This document shows, piece after piece, positions 46,523-55,505 of a DNA stretch of 55,906 bases. The translations under genes were made by a program, and so were the position numbers. The stretch covers positions 1-55,906 of the forward strand of contig JANQPM010000116.1 in the NCBI GenBank assembly GCA_028289465.1, written 5' to 3'. Below the pieces are notes generated by a model, which searched no databases, was not told where the DNA came from, and saw nothing but the letters and a program-made list of their open reading frames with translations. How positions within the stretch are numbered: the first letter of the stretch is position 1; each line of letters begins with the position of its first letter. The DNA is from Lysobacterales bacterium (GTDB taxonomy: Bacteria; Pseudomonadota; Gammaproteobacteria; Xanthomonadales; SZUA-36).

Positions 46523-49180
46523 TTGACCGCCCGCTTTTTTCAAGCCGCCCGGGAACGTCATCGGCAGTTGATCCTGGTTCCCAATCAGCGCCGCGCCGAT
46601 TTGGAGCTGGCCGGGTATTGCCGTGGCCGCGCTGCAGATAGTGCGGTACTGGCGCCCTCGGTTCAGACCTTTTCCGGCTGGGTGGAAAGCCTGGCGCTTC
46701 GATGGGCGACGGCTGCCGGACAGGCACCGCGGCGGCCGCTGGACGGATTTGAAGTGACCCGGCAGTGGTGCCGCGCGATTCGCCAAGACGGTGCGGACGC
46801 ACTGACGGAGATCGAATCTATCGCGTCATTGGCGCAGGCGGCAGATCGTCTGCTGACGCACTGGGGTTCGCCCCCGGATAAACAGGTCGATGGCGGCTTG
46901 TGGCATTCATTCAGGCGCTGGCGCAGAGCGTTCCTTGAAATTGGCCAGGACCAGGGCGCCGCGTCGCCCCAGGAATTGCTGCAACAGTTAGCCGAATCGG
47001 ACACGGCCGGGTTTTCCGGACTGCTTCCGGAAGCGATTGATCTGCGTGGTTTTCTCGGTTTGACGCCATTGGAACAGCGTTTGCTGGATCGCTTGGCGGA
47101 TTGCGGCGTGAAGATCACTGCCGGGAGTGACGATGCCGGGATTCGCAACGACTGCAAGGTCCTGAGCTTTGATACGCCGACCGCGGAAATTGCTGCGGTA
47201 GCCGGCTGGGCGGCTGAACAGGCTGCCGGTGAACGTACGGTTGCGGTCGTGGTAAACGGCCTTGACCAGCACAGGCCCAGGCTGGAGCGGCTGTTTCAGA
47301 ATGCGTTCATCGGAGCCGGTTTGCTGCGCTATTCCGATCCGCTGACCGCGGATTTTCATATTCTCTCAGGCCGTCCGCTGGCTGGCTTTGATGCACCGGC
47401 CGATGCGCTGCGCTTGCTGAAGCTGAGTACTGCCGAGGCCGGCCAACGCTTTGATATCGCGCTGTGGAGCCGGTTGCTGTTAAGTTCCAGCCTGCGCGGA
47501 GCCAACCGGGAACAATCGGCGAGGGCGAAGCTGGAATGGGAGCTTCGCGCGGCCGGCTATGCCAGATTGTCCATTGGCCAGGTGTTGGCAATCGCCAGGC
47601 GGGCTGGCCCGGCTGACGGCACACCAACGCTGCAGGCGCTGCTGACGTCGATACCGCCGGTGGAAGCCGGCGCGACGCCGGTCGAGCACATGGCGGCCTG
47701 CCTGAACCACTGGGGATGGCCCGGTCCGGTGGCCGGTGCGCCGCACACTCGTTCAATGACCGCTGCGGTAACCCGGCTGCTGGACAGGCTTCAATCATAT
47801 CGTCCTGACAGCCCCGCCGAGGCGCGGCGCTGGCTGGGCATGCTAATGGCTGATACCCGCCTGCCAGCCGCCGGCGGGCCGCTGTCGGCGGTCCAAGTCA
47901 TTACGCCTGAAGATGCGGTCGGCCTGTCGGTGGATGCAGCATGGGTGATTAATCTGCGCCAGCAGGAGTGGCCGGCTCCGTGCCGGCCGAACCCGTTGAT
48001 TCCGTCGGCCTGGTGGCCGCGGATACCGCGTTCGACCAGCGAATCGGAATGGGCCTATACCCGGGATCTGACCCGCGCTTTGCAGCGTATTGCGCCAGAA
48101 GTACGTTTCTCCTGGAGCCGCTATGAGGAAGAGGTAGGCCATCGGGCCAGCGTATTTCTCGACGGCATGCCGGATGCGCCGGCAGCGCCGGCAAGCGACG
48201 GGTCTCTGGCTGGCCGTATATTTGAAACCATGGAAAACGATGCTGATGCCGCTCATTTGGAAGCGCTTGACGATGACCGGGGCAATGCGTTGGCACCAGG
48301 TGCGCTGCCCGGCAGCAGCCAGTTTATCCGCGACCAGGCGTGGAGCCCGCTGGGTGCCTATCTGCATCATCGGCTGCACGCGCGCCACCGGGCGCTGCCC
48401 GGACCGTTTCCTGACGCAGCGATGCGCGGGCGATTGGTGCACAAGGTATTGGAAGAATTGTACGGTCCGCAACGCGGCAAGATCGCAATACCGGCAGATC
48501 AGAATATAGATAATACATTAGAAATAGTTTTTAATAACTTGAAAATAAAAGATAAATTTTCAGTTTCTGTCGTACAAGCCGAGCAGCGGCGCCTGCATGC
48601 ACTGATGCTCGAATGGCTGCAGCTCGACCGGTGCCGGGCGCCGTTTGAACTGGCTGCCGTGGAACAGCGGATGCGCTTTGAGCGGTACGGCTATCTGCTG
48701 GATATTCGAATGGACCGGATGGATCGTCTCAGCGACGGCCGGTTTCTGGTCATCGACTACAAAACCGGCCAGGCCGGGACGGCCGGCTGGGCCGGCGAGC
48801 GGCTTCTGGACCCTCAATTGCCGCTATACGTCAACCTGCTCGATTCGCACGAGGATTTTCCGATTGTCGGCGCGGTCTTTGCCCGGGTAAAGACCGGCCA
48901 CTGCCGCTATGTCGGCGTTGCCGATACCGCCGAACTGAACACGGTGGGTATCGAAGCCATCGGTCACAGTAAACGCACTGCGTTGACCCGGCGCTTCGCC
49001 GACTGGTCCGAGATGATGGCGCATTGGCAGCGGCAGATCGACGGTCTGCTGGCGGAAATCGCGGCTGGTTGCTGCGATAACCGCATTTATGACGAAAAGC
49101 CATTGGCTTACAGCGACCTGCTACCGGTGCTGCGTGTCGAAGAAGCCATAGCGTGGCGGGCGATGCACCGCGATGCCTAG
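46523..49180 (+). CDS. AddB-like helicase-nuclease subunit, PD-(D/E)XK family
   Basis: The 885-residue protein resembles the proteobacterial AddB-like family (annotated elsewhere as 'probable DNA repair protein'), the partner of an AddA-like helicase in double-strand-break resection. The N-terminal two thirds is an inactivated UvrD-like helicase fold (ILVPNQRRADLEL; VITPEDAVGLSVDAAWVINL). The C-terminal RecB-type nuclease has RGRLVHKVLEELY and the catalytic FLVIDYKTGQ. Cysteines expected for an iron-sulfur cluster appear replaced: QAWSPLGAY where CPF is usual, and LAYSDLLPVLRVEEA where a CxxC...C cluster is usual. The start is TTG with a weak ribosome-binding site. It overlaps the addA-like gene by eight bases. 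A patch at about 48500-48570 is strikingly AT-rich. Confidence 0.88.
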   Translation: MTARFFQAARERHRQLILVPNQRRADLELAGYCRGRAADSAVLAPSVQTFSGWVESLALRWATAAGQAPRRPLDGFEVTRQWCRAIRQDGADALTEIESIASLAQAADRLLTHWGSPPDKQVDGGLWHSFRRWRRAFLEIGQDQGAASPQELLQQLAESDTAGFSGLLPEAIDLRGFLGLTPLEQRLLDRLADCGVKITAGSDDAGIRNDCKVLSFDTPTAEIAAVAGWAAEQAAGERTVAVVVNGLDQHRPRLERLFQNAFIGAGLLRYSDPLTADFHILSGRPLAGFDAPADALRLLKLSTAEAGQRFDIALWSRLLLSSSLRGANREQSARAKLEWELRAAGYARLSIGQVLAIARRAGPADGTPTLQALLTSIPPVEAGATPVEHMAACLNHWGWPGPVAGAPHTRSMTAAVTRLLDRLQSYRPDSPAEARRWLGMLMADTRLPAAGGPLSAVQVITPEDAVGLSVDAAWVINLRQQEWPAPCRPNPLIPSAWWPRIPRSTSESEWAYTRDLTRALQRIAPEVRFSWSRYEEEVGHRASVFLDGMPDAPAAPASDGSLAGRIFETMENDADAAHLEALDDDRGNALAPGALPGSSQFIRDQAWSPLGAYLHHRLHARHRALPGPFPDAAMRGRLVHKVLEELYGPQRGKIAIPADQNIDNTLEIVFNNLKIKDKFSVSVVQAEQRRLHALMLEWLQLDRCRAPFELAAVEQRMRFERYGYLLDIRMDRMDRLSDGRFLVIDYKTGQAGTAGWAGERLLDPQLPLYVNLLDSHEDFPIVGAVFARVKTGHCRYVGVADTAELNTVGIEAIGHSKRTALTRRFADWSEMMAHWQRQIDGLLAEIAAGCCDNRIYDEKPLAYSDLLPVLRVEEAIAWRAMHRDA

Positions 49181-52100
49181 ACCGGCCGACCATACCGCGC
49201 GGCAGGCGGCGCTGGACACCGGGCAATCCTTTATCGTGCAGGCGCCTGCCGGTTCCGGCAAGACCGAACTTTTAACCCAGCGCTATCTGAAGCTGCTGGC
49301 GCGGGTAGACCGCCCCGAGCGCGTTCTGGCGATCACCTTCACCCGCAAAGCCACCCGTGAGATGCAAGACCGGGTGCTCGAGCGCTTGCAGCAGGCCAGC
49401 ACCGGCGCACCGGTCGCAGCGTATCTGCGCCAGGCAATCGACTATGCCGGCCAGGTGCTGGCACAAGACCAGGCGCAGGACTGGCGACTGCTGCAGAACC
49501 CATCGCGCCTGCAGATTATGACCATTGACGCGCTATGCGGGCGCATTGCAGCCCGCAGTCCGCTGTTCTCCGGTGGTGGCGACTGGGAAATTATCGAAGA
49601 TGTACAGTCGCTGTATGCTGATGCGGCGGAGGCGGCGATCAACGGCGGGGGTATCGACGGTCCAGAGCGCAACCCGGAGCAAAACCCAAAACTTAACCCA
49701 GAACTTAATCCGGAACGCGAGGCGCTGGTTCGCGTACTGACCGCGCTTGACGGCGATGCCGGCCGCCTGCGCAGTCTGCTGACCGGCATGCTGGCACGCA
49801 GAGATCAATGGCTGGGCCGGGTTTCGCCATCCGAACAATTGCTGGCACGTCTGCCGGCCGTGACCGAGGCCATGCAGCGCCAGGAGTTGCGACGGCTGGA
49901 ATCGGCTCTCGGCAGTGCCTGGCCCGCCGTGCAGGCAGATCTTCGGCAGTTGGCAGCCGGGGTATTCGGCTACGAACCGTCCGATGCGATCAACGCGTTA
50001 ACCGATGCCGACGGCGATGCATTGGAAAATCGGATAAGGCTGGCGCATTATGCGTGTCGTTACCTTTGTACGCAGAACGCGGCCGGCATTCGCGCAGCCC
50101 GCAGCCTGACCGAACGTTTCGGTTTTCCGGCACAGACCGAGTCGCAGCGTGCTGCCGTCGAGCGAATCCGGAATTTCTTGAATGAACTGGACGCACCGGG
50201 AAGGGCTGCATTGCTGCGTTGTGCGAAGAGCGCACCGCTGCAACTGAATGCACAGGGCAGGGCGCTGGTCGGCGATTTGCAGCGCCTGCTGATTACCGCT
50301 GCCGCATACCTTCGCGTATTGTTTGCCGAACGCCGGCAGGCGGATTTTCTGCATCTGGCAGAAGCGGCATTGAAGGCGCTCGGCAGCCGCGGGCAACCCA
50401 GTGATTTGTTGTTTGCGGAAGACTTTCGGCTCGGCCATATCTTGATGGATGAGTTTCAGGATACCAGCCGGACCCAGTTTGAGCTGGTTTCCCGTTTGGT
50501 GTCAGGCTGGCAGCCGGGCGATGGACGGACGCTGTTCCTGGTCGGCGATCCGATGCAGTCCATCTATCGCTTTCGCGAGGCCGACCTGCGATTGTTTATA
50601 CAAACCCGGGAACGCGGGTTTCTGGAGTCCGTTGCGCTGAAGCCGCTGACGCTCAGTGCTAATTTTCGTTCCGGGGAGAATATCGTCGATTTCGTTAATC
50701 GACAGTTTCAGGCTATCTTTCCGCCGCAGGACGAGCCGGATGAGGCCGGTGTTGCGTTCCGTCCGTCGGTCGCGGAGGTGTCCGAGCCGGGCCGGGTTGA
50801 TCTGCATCCGGTGCCGGTTTCCGACCGGAATGCAATGGGCGATGCGCTGTATGATGTGATTGAAGCCGCGTTACGCGACGGACATCGCTCGATTGCGGTG
50901 CTGGCCCGGTCCAAGCGGCACCTGGTACCGCTGGCAGAATTGCTGACACAGAGAAGTTGTCCGTTTCAGGCGGTGGAAATAGATCGCCTGGACAGTCGCC
51001 CGATCATCCGCGATTTGCTGTCGCTTACCCGAGCGCTGCTGCATCCGCATGACCGCATCGCATGGATCGCGCTGCTGCGCGCGCCGTGGTGCGGATTGCG
51101 TATTGCTGCCATTCATCAGCTGCTCGGCGACGACCCCGACATCCCGGTCTGGCAGCGGCTGACCGAGGGCTCGGCCGGTTTGCCGGACGAGCAGGATCGA
51201 ATGCGCGTCGACCGTCTGCATGCGGTAATGAATCAGGCCGGCACGCAACGGCTGCACTACCCGCTGCACCGGATAGTCGAACTGGCCTGGATTCAGCTGG
51301 ACGGGCCGCGTTGCGTGCTGCGGCGCGAAGACTGGTCCCATGCCGAGCGGTTCTTTGAGCTATTTGCGGACGTCGAGACCGGGCAGCCGGATGACCTGGT
51401 CGGGCAGGTCACTTCCCGGCTGAACGGGTTGTTTGCCCAGGCCGGTGGTGATGCGCGGGTAAAGCTGATGTCGATTCATAAGGCCAAAGGCCTGGAATTC
51501 GATACGGTAATCGTTCCGGAGATGCACCGGACCGTTCGAAGCGGCGAGAAACCGCTGCTGCTGTGGGAAGAGCCGGGTATGCAAGACGGCGACGACCTGC
51601 TTGCCGCGCCGCTCCATTCGGTGCCGGGCGAGGAGCTCCATCTCTACCGCTATTTGTCGGCGCGGGAAACTGAACGCGATCGCCAGGAATCCCGCCGTCT
51701 GCTGTATGTCGCAATGACCCGGGCTCGATCGAATCTGCACCTGTTTACCGATTTTAGTTATAACCGCAAGGGTTTGCCGGCCGCACCGCCGGCGGAGAGC
51801 TTCGCGGCCCTGCTGTGGCCGAGCTTTGAAGCGCAGATCGGTGACCAAGTTGACGATCTGGCCAACGCTGCGCTGCCAACAGCGCCGGCCACCGAGCCGC
51901 CGATCAGTCCGCTGTTACGCCTGAAGGTGCCATTCTACGTTGAATCAGGCGACGTTCCGCCGCCGGAAAAATCATGGTCGCCGCTGCATGTGCCGGCGCT
52001 GAACGCGGTCGCTTTCGGCAGCGCGCTGCACTGGTGGCTGGAATGCCTGCATCAGGATTGGCAGGCGTTTGCCGCGGCCGACGGCAAACGCATTGAGATT

Positions 52101-52532
52101 CCCGAGGACCGCCTTGTTTCCAGTCTGCGTTATTTCGGAATGCCGCAAACCGCCGCACAAACACAAGCCCTCGAACTCGAAACCGTGCTGGACCGACTAA
52201 TGCAGCGGTCCGATTGGCGGGTGCTGAATCTCGGCGATGGGCATGATTTTTCGGCCGCCGAGCTGCCACTGGTTCTACCTGACGGAAAACGCTTCAAGCG
52301 CCTGGTGCTGGACCGGGTTTTCGGTGCGCCGGAAAAACTGACCATACTGGACTATAAGACCGGAGCTGACAGCCTGGACAGCCGTCAGCGATGGCGCAGA
52401 CAACTCGGTGAGTATCGCCAAGCGCTGCGGCAACTGACACCCGATACGCCAATCGAGCTCAAGGTACTGCTGCTATCGTCCGCCGGAGCCCGGTTGGTGA
52501 ATATCGAAGCTGAAGATTCTCAGGGTAGTTGA
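49173..52532 (+). CDS. AddA-like UvrD helicase and nuclease
   Basis: The 1119-residue protein is an AddA-like superfamily 1 helicase-nuclease that should act with the preceding subunit to process double-strand breaks for RecA, replacing RecBCD. Helicase motifs are complete: Walker A QAPAGSGKTELL (about 22-33), motif II LMDEFQDTSR, motif III GDPMQSIYRFREAD, motif V SIHKAKGLEFD, motif VI LYVAMTRARSN. The C-terminal nuclease shows LTILDYKTGAD, so both subunits carry a nuclease motif. It starts eight bases before the partner's stop, indicating coupled translation. A low-complexity NPEQNPKLNPELNPER insert lies at about residues 167-182. A likely terminator follows. Confidence 0.92.
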   Translation: MPRPADHTARQAALDTGQSFIVQAPAGSGKTELLTQRYLKLLARVDRPERVLAITFTRKATREMQDRVLERLQQASTGAPVAAYLRQAIDYAGQVLAQDQAQDWRLLQNPSRLQIMTIDALCGRIAARSPLFSGGGDWEIIEDVQSLYADAAEAAINGGGIDGPERNPEQNPKLNPELNPEREALVRVLTALDGDAGRLRSLLTGMLARRDQWLGRVSPSEQLLARLPAVTEAMQRQELRRLESALGSAWPAVQADLRQLAAGVFGYEPSDAINALTDADGDALENRIRLAHYACRYLCTQNAAGIRAARSLTERFGFPAQTESQRAAVERIRNFLNELDAPGRAALLRCAKSAPLQLNAQGRALVGDLQRLLITAAAYLRVLFAERRQADFLHLAEAALKALGSRGQPSDLLFAEDFRLGHILMDEFQDTSRTQFELVSRLVSGWQPGDGRTLFLVGDPMQSIYRFREADLRLFIQTRERGFLESVALKPLTLSANFRSGENIVDFVNRQFQAIFPPQDEPDEAGVAFRPSVAEVSEPGRVDLHPVPVSDRNAMGDALYDVIEAALRDGHRSIAVLARSKRHLVPLAELLTQRSCPFQAVEIDRLDSRPIIRDLLSLTRALLHPHDRIAWIALLRAPWCGLRIAAIHQLLGDDPDIPVWQRLTEGSAGLPDEQDRMRVDRLHAVMNQAGTQRLHYPLHRIVELAWIQLDGPRCVLRREDWSHAERFFELFADVETGQPDDLVGQVTSRLNGLFAQAGGDARVKLMSIHKAKGLEFDTVIVPEMHRTVRSGEKPLLLWEEPGMQDGDDLLAAPLHSVPGEELHLYRYLSARETERDRQESRRLLYVAMTRARSNLHLFTDFSYNRKGLPAAPPAESFAALLWPSFEAQIGDQVDDLANAALPTAPATEPPISPLLRLKVPFYVESGDVPPPEKSWSPLHVPALNAVAFGSALHWWLECLHQDWQAFAAADGKRIEIPEDRLVSSLRYFGMPQTAAQTQALELETVLDRLMQRSDWRVLNLGDGHDFSAAELPLVLPDGKRFKRLVLDRVFGAPEKLTILDYKTGADSLDSRQRWRRQLGEYRQALRQLTPDTPIELKVLLLSSAGARLVNIEAEDSQGS

Positions 52533-52550
52533 CTCGACCGGACTCGCTTG

Positions 52551-52579
52551 GCCGGGCTTGACGGGCCGGCTTATTTTTT
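52551..52579 (+). terminator. Probable terminator of the addB-addA pair
   Basis: GCCGG (52551-52555) and CCGGC (52566-52570) form a short stem followed by TTATTTTTT, which overlaps the end of the convergent lipoprotein gene. The stem is short, so confidence is moderate. Confidence 0.5.
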
Positions 52580-52951
52580 CCACCGTTCGTGCGCCAGGGC
52601 CAGCACCTGGTCGGGCGTCATGCCGTCCAGATTACGGTAGAGCTTTTCTTTATTGCCACGAGCGGATAGGTCGTAGACCAGCAGAAACTGGATGGCGGAT
52701 TTCAACCGTTTGTAGTCTTCGTCGCTCACTTCGGCTTCAAACACGGCCAGGCTGTTTTCAAATGCCGCAACGCTGGAACCGTCTAAGGTGACCGATGACC
52801 CGGAAGGCCGAATCGCGGCGGTCGATGGCATGCCGGCGTTATCGTCTGCTGAAGACGGCGTATTGCCGTTGTCCGTGTCTTCCTTGCCGCAACCAGCAGC
52901 CAATAAGACAAAAACCCCAATAAAGATCAGGGACTTATTTATATTTCGCAC
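52571..52951 (-). CDS. Small lipoprotein, DUF6694-like
   Basis: The 126-residue protein has a lipoprotein signal ending LLAAGC (lipobox Cys at about residue 21), so it should be anchored to a membrane after lipid modification. The C-terminal region (LDGSSVAAFENSL...LDGMTPDQVLALAHERW) resembles small DUF6694 lipoproteins of unknown function. I chose the GTG at 52951 because GAGGAG lies eight bases upstream and the signal peptide then starts normally; the ATG-started frame back to 53008 would add an untypical N-terminus. It follows rsmC on the same strand by 65 bases. Confidence 0.82.
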   Translation of the reverse strand: MRNINKSLIFIGVFVLLAAGCGKEDTDNGNTPSSADDNAGMPSTAAIRPSGSSVTLDGSSVAAFENSLAVFEAEVSDEDYKRLKSAIQFLLVYDLSARGNKEKLYRNLDGMTPDQVLALAHERWKK

Positions 52952-53016
52952 CGTCGAACTCCTCACTAAAGCGTGCGCCGCAGGGCTTCGGTCAGATTGG
53001 ACCATCAAAGCGTCAA

Positions 53017-54060
53017 TTATATCCGCAACGGTCTGCGGCAGCTAACCACCTGGAACCGGTTGTCACGATCCAGTATCCGCACCGATGCGAAATGCCGCTT
53101 GGCTGTTGCGACATAAGGCAGGTGGCGATTGGCAACAAAGCGCAGTTCGCCACCGGGCCGCAAATGCTCCGGTGCCTGGCCGATCATTCGTTCGGTCACC
53201 GCGAGCACCTGCCGCACACCCTGGTGAAATGGTGGATTGCTGAGGATATGGTCGTAGCGGCCGGTGACCGCACTGTAGCCGTCCGATGGAAAAACCGTCA
53301 ATCGTGGATGCGCCGCGCTATTGTGTTCGGCTGCTGCAACGGCCAGCGCATTGCTGTCAATCAAGTTTACCCTGCCGACCCCGTCCCGGTCCGCCGCGGC
53401 GATACCGATGACGCCGGTCCCGCAGCCGAAATCCAGCAGGTCGCCGGCAACCGGTGCAGTGGCCAGACTCTCCATCAGCAACGCGCTGCCGGGATCGAGC
53501 CGCCGGTACGCGAAAACACCGGGATAGCTCAGCAGCCGGTAGTTGCGATTGCGATAGCCAACGTCAATCCAGTGCGCGAAGTCGGCCAGCGTATTGGCGG
53601 CGCGGGCCGGCACTACCTGCCCGCTGAACAGGCTGCAATGGCGGGCGCTGTCCTTTTTACTGACTGCGTCGGCAATCCGGCGCAGCCGCTTTTCGCAGGA
53701 CTTGATGCCGGCCGCATTTTCGCCGACCAGCCAGATTTCGGTACCGGTACCGGCCGTTGCGGCAATGGCGGCCAGCCACATCTCCAGCAGCTTTTTTTCT
53801 CTAGGCTGGAAGATCACCACCAATGCCGCCGGCGTGGTAATCGCCGGCCACGCGCAGTAGGTGATTGCAGTCCCCAGGGCAGGCCGCAGACGCTGAAACA
53901 CCGCGAAGTCTGGACTGATGGCCGTCAGCAGTTCATGGCGTTCCTGCTGCAGTTGTATCGCAAGTGCGTCGTCCGGTGGATTGAGCAGGCACAGCGGCGC
54001 GGTCAGCGCCGCTCGGTTTCTCAGGATCAGAGCGCTGGTATTGTGCAGTGAGCTGGGCAC
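53017..54060 (-). CDS. rsmC: 16S rRNA m2G1207 methyltransferase RsmC
   Basis: RsmC methylates guanosine 1207 of 16S rRNA in the 30S subunit using S-adenosylmethionine. The 347-residue protein has a degenerate N-terminal methyltransferase-like domain and an active C-terminal one with the SAM-binding LLDFGCGTGVIGIAA (about 207-221). The catalytic SNPPFHQGV (about 272-280) is typical of RsmC/RlmG. The start is GTG with GGAG upstream. rimO ends 27 bases before it on the same strand, so two ribosome-modifying genes share a transcript. RsmC is preferred over RlmG from domain order and length. Confidence 0.93.
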   Translation of the reverse strand: MPSSLHNTSALILRNRAALTAPLCLLNPPDDALAIQLQQERHELLTAISPDFAVFQRLRPALGTAITYCAWPAITTPAALVVIFQPREKKLLEMWLAAIAATAGTGTEIWLVGENAAGIKSCEKRLRRIADAVSKKDSARHCSLFSGQVVPARAANTLADFAHWIDVGYRNRNYRLLSYPGVFAYRRLDPGSALLMESLATAPVAGDLLDFGCGTGVIGIAAADRDGVGRVNLIDSNALAVAAAEHNSAAHPRLTVFPSDGYSAVTGRYDHILSNPPFHQGVRQVLAVTERMIGQAPEHLRPGGELRFVANRHLPYVATAKRHFASVRILDRDNRFQVVSCRRPLRI

Positions 54061-54087
54061 CGGCGAGTACTCCGCGGCAGGCGATGC

Positions 54088-55455
54088 TTAAGCGCGCGCC
54101 AGCCGGCCTCGAAGGTCGTAATCGCCGGTGGATTCGATGCGAACGCGGACACGCTGGCCGGGTGTCAAAGCGTCATGGTCAGATTCGTTCAGATTATCCA
54201 CAAACACCTGGCCGTCGATTTCCGGTGCATCGGCGTGGCTGCGGGCGGTCGCGGTATCGAGCTCGATTTCGTCCACGATCACTTCCAGGGTCTGCCCCAG
54301 TTTGGCGGCGAGTTTTTCCCGGCTGATGGCTGCCTGGGTCTGCATAAAACGCTCCCAGCGTTCCTGTTTAACCGCCTCGGGTACCGGGTCGGGCAGGTTA
54401 TTTGCCGCAGCACCGTCTACCGGCGAGTATTGAAAACAGCCCACCCGGTCCAGCCTGGCCTGTCGCAGCCAGTCCAGCAGGCGTTCGAAATCGTCGTCGC
54501 TCTCGCCGGGAAACCCGACGATAAAAGTACTGCGAATGGCCAGTTCCGGGCAGATATCGCGCCATGCCTGAATGCGTTCCAGCGTGTTTTCCGCCGCCGC
54601 AGGCCGTTTCATCAATTTCAGAATACGCGGGCTGCCGTGCTGAAACGGAATGTCCAAATACGGCAGTATTTTTCCGTCGGCCATCAGCGGGATAATGCTG
54701 TCTACATGCGGGTACGGGTAGACATAGTGCAGGCGTATCCAAATGCCGAGATCGCCGAGTGCCCGGCACAGCTCGACCATACGGGTTTTCAGCGGTCGGC
54801 CGCCCCAGAAATCCAGCTTGTATTTCAAATCCACGCCGTAAGCACTGGTATCCTGGGAGATCACCAGTAATTCCTGCACGCCGGCATTGACCAGCCCTTC
54901 GGCTTCCTGCATAACTTCGCCGATCGGCCGGCTGACCAGGCGGCCGCGCATGGATGGAATAATGCAGAAACTGCACTTGTGATTGCAGCCTTCGGAAATC
55001 TTCAGATAGGCATAGTGCCGCGGTGTCAGCTTGACCCCCGGCCTGCGTGCCGGTACCAGGTCGCTGAACGGATCGGGCCGGGCGATTGGCGGTGCATGAC
55101 GGTGGACGGCACTGACGACTTGCTCGTACTGCTGCGGGCCGGTGACAGACAGCACCTTCGGGTGCACCGCGCGGATATCATCAGCCTGCGCGCCGAGGCA
55201 GCCGGTAACGATCACCCTTCCGTTTGCGTCCAGCGCCTCGCCGATCGCATCCAGCGACTCGGCTTTTGCACTGTCAATGAAACCGCAGGTATTGACGACC
55301 ACCACGTCGGCATCGTCATAGCTGCCGACAATATCGTAGCCGTCGGTTCTGAGCTGCGTCAGTATGCGTTCGGAATCGACCAGTGCCTTGGGACAGCCCA
55401 GGCTGATAAATCCTACTTTGGGAGCTTGCATTCGTCCGCTTTTATCAAATGCCAT
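54088..55455 (-). CDS. rimO: Ribosomal protein S12 methylthiotransferase RimO
   Basis: RimO is a radical-SAM enzyme that adds a methylthio group to Asp88 (E. coli numbering) of ribosomal protein S12. The protein has the N-terminal UPF0004 domain with its three cluster cysteines in [20 protein letters not shown] and VTGCLGAQ. The radical-SAM motif is [19 protein letters not shown]-terminal TRAM domain ends [10 protein letters not shown]. The start is uncertain. I took ATG 55455 (455 residues), but ATG 55431 (447 residues, [15 protein letters not shown]) fits the family about as well, and the ATG at 55494 is unlikely. A repeat array lies just upstream. Confidence 0.96.
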   Translation of the reverse strand: MAFDKSGRMQAPKVGFISLGCPKALVDSERILTQLRTDGYDIVGSYDDADVVVVNTCGFIDSAKAESLDAIGEALDANGRVIVTGCLGAQADDIRAVHPKVLSVTGPQQYEQVVSAVHRHAPPIARPDPFSDLVPARRPGVKLTPRHYAYLKISEGCNHKCSFCIIPSMRGRLVSRPIGEVMQEAEGLVNAGVQELLVISQDTSAYGVDLKYKLDFWGGRPLKTRMVELCRALGDLGIWIRLHYVYPYPHVDSIIPLMADGKILPYLDIPFQHGSPRILKLMKRPAAAENTLERIQAWRDICPELAIRSTFIVGFPGESDDDFERLLDWLRQARLDRVGCFQYSPVDGAAANNLPDPVPEAVKQERWERFMQTQAAISREKLAAKLGQTLEVIVDEIELDTATARSHADAPEIDGQVFVDNLNESDHDALTPGQRVRVRIESTGDYDLRGRLARA

Positions 55456-55505
55456 ACGACTTTTTCTGCCGTGCCGGGCGAGGCGGACTATCATCGCATA
55501 TTAAA

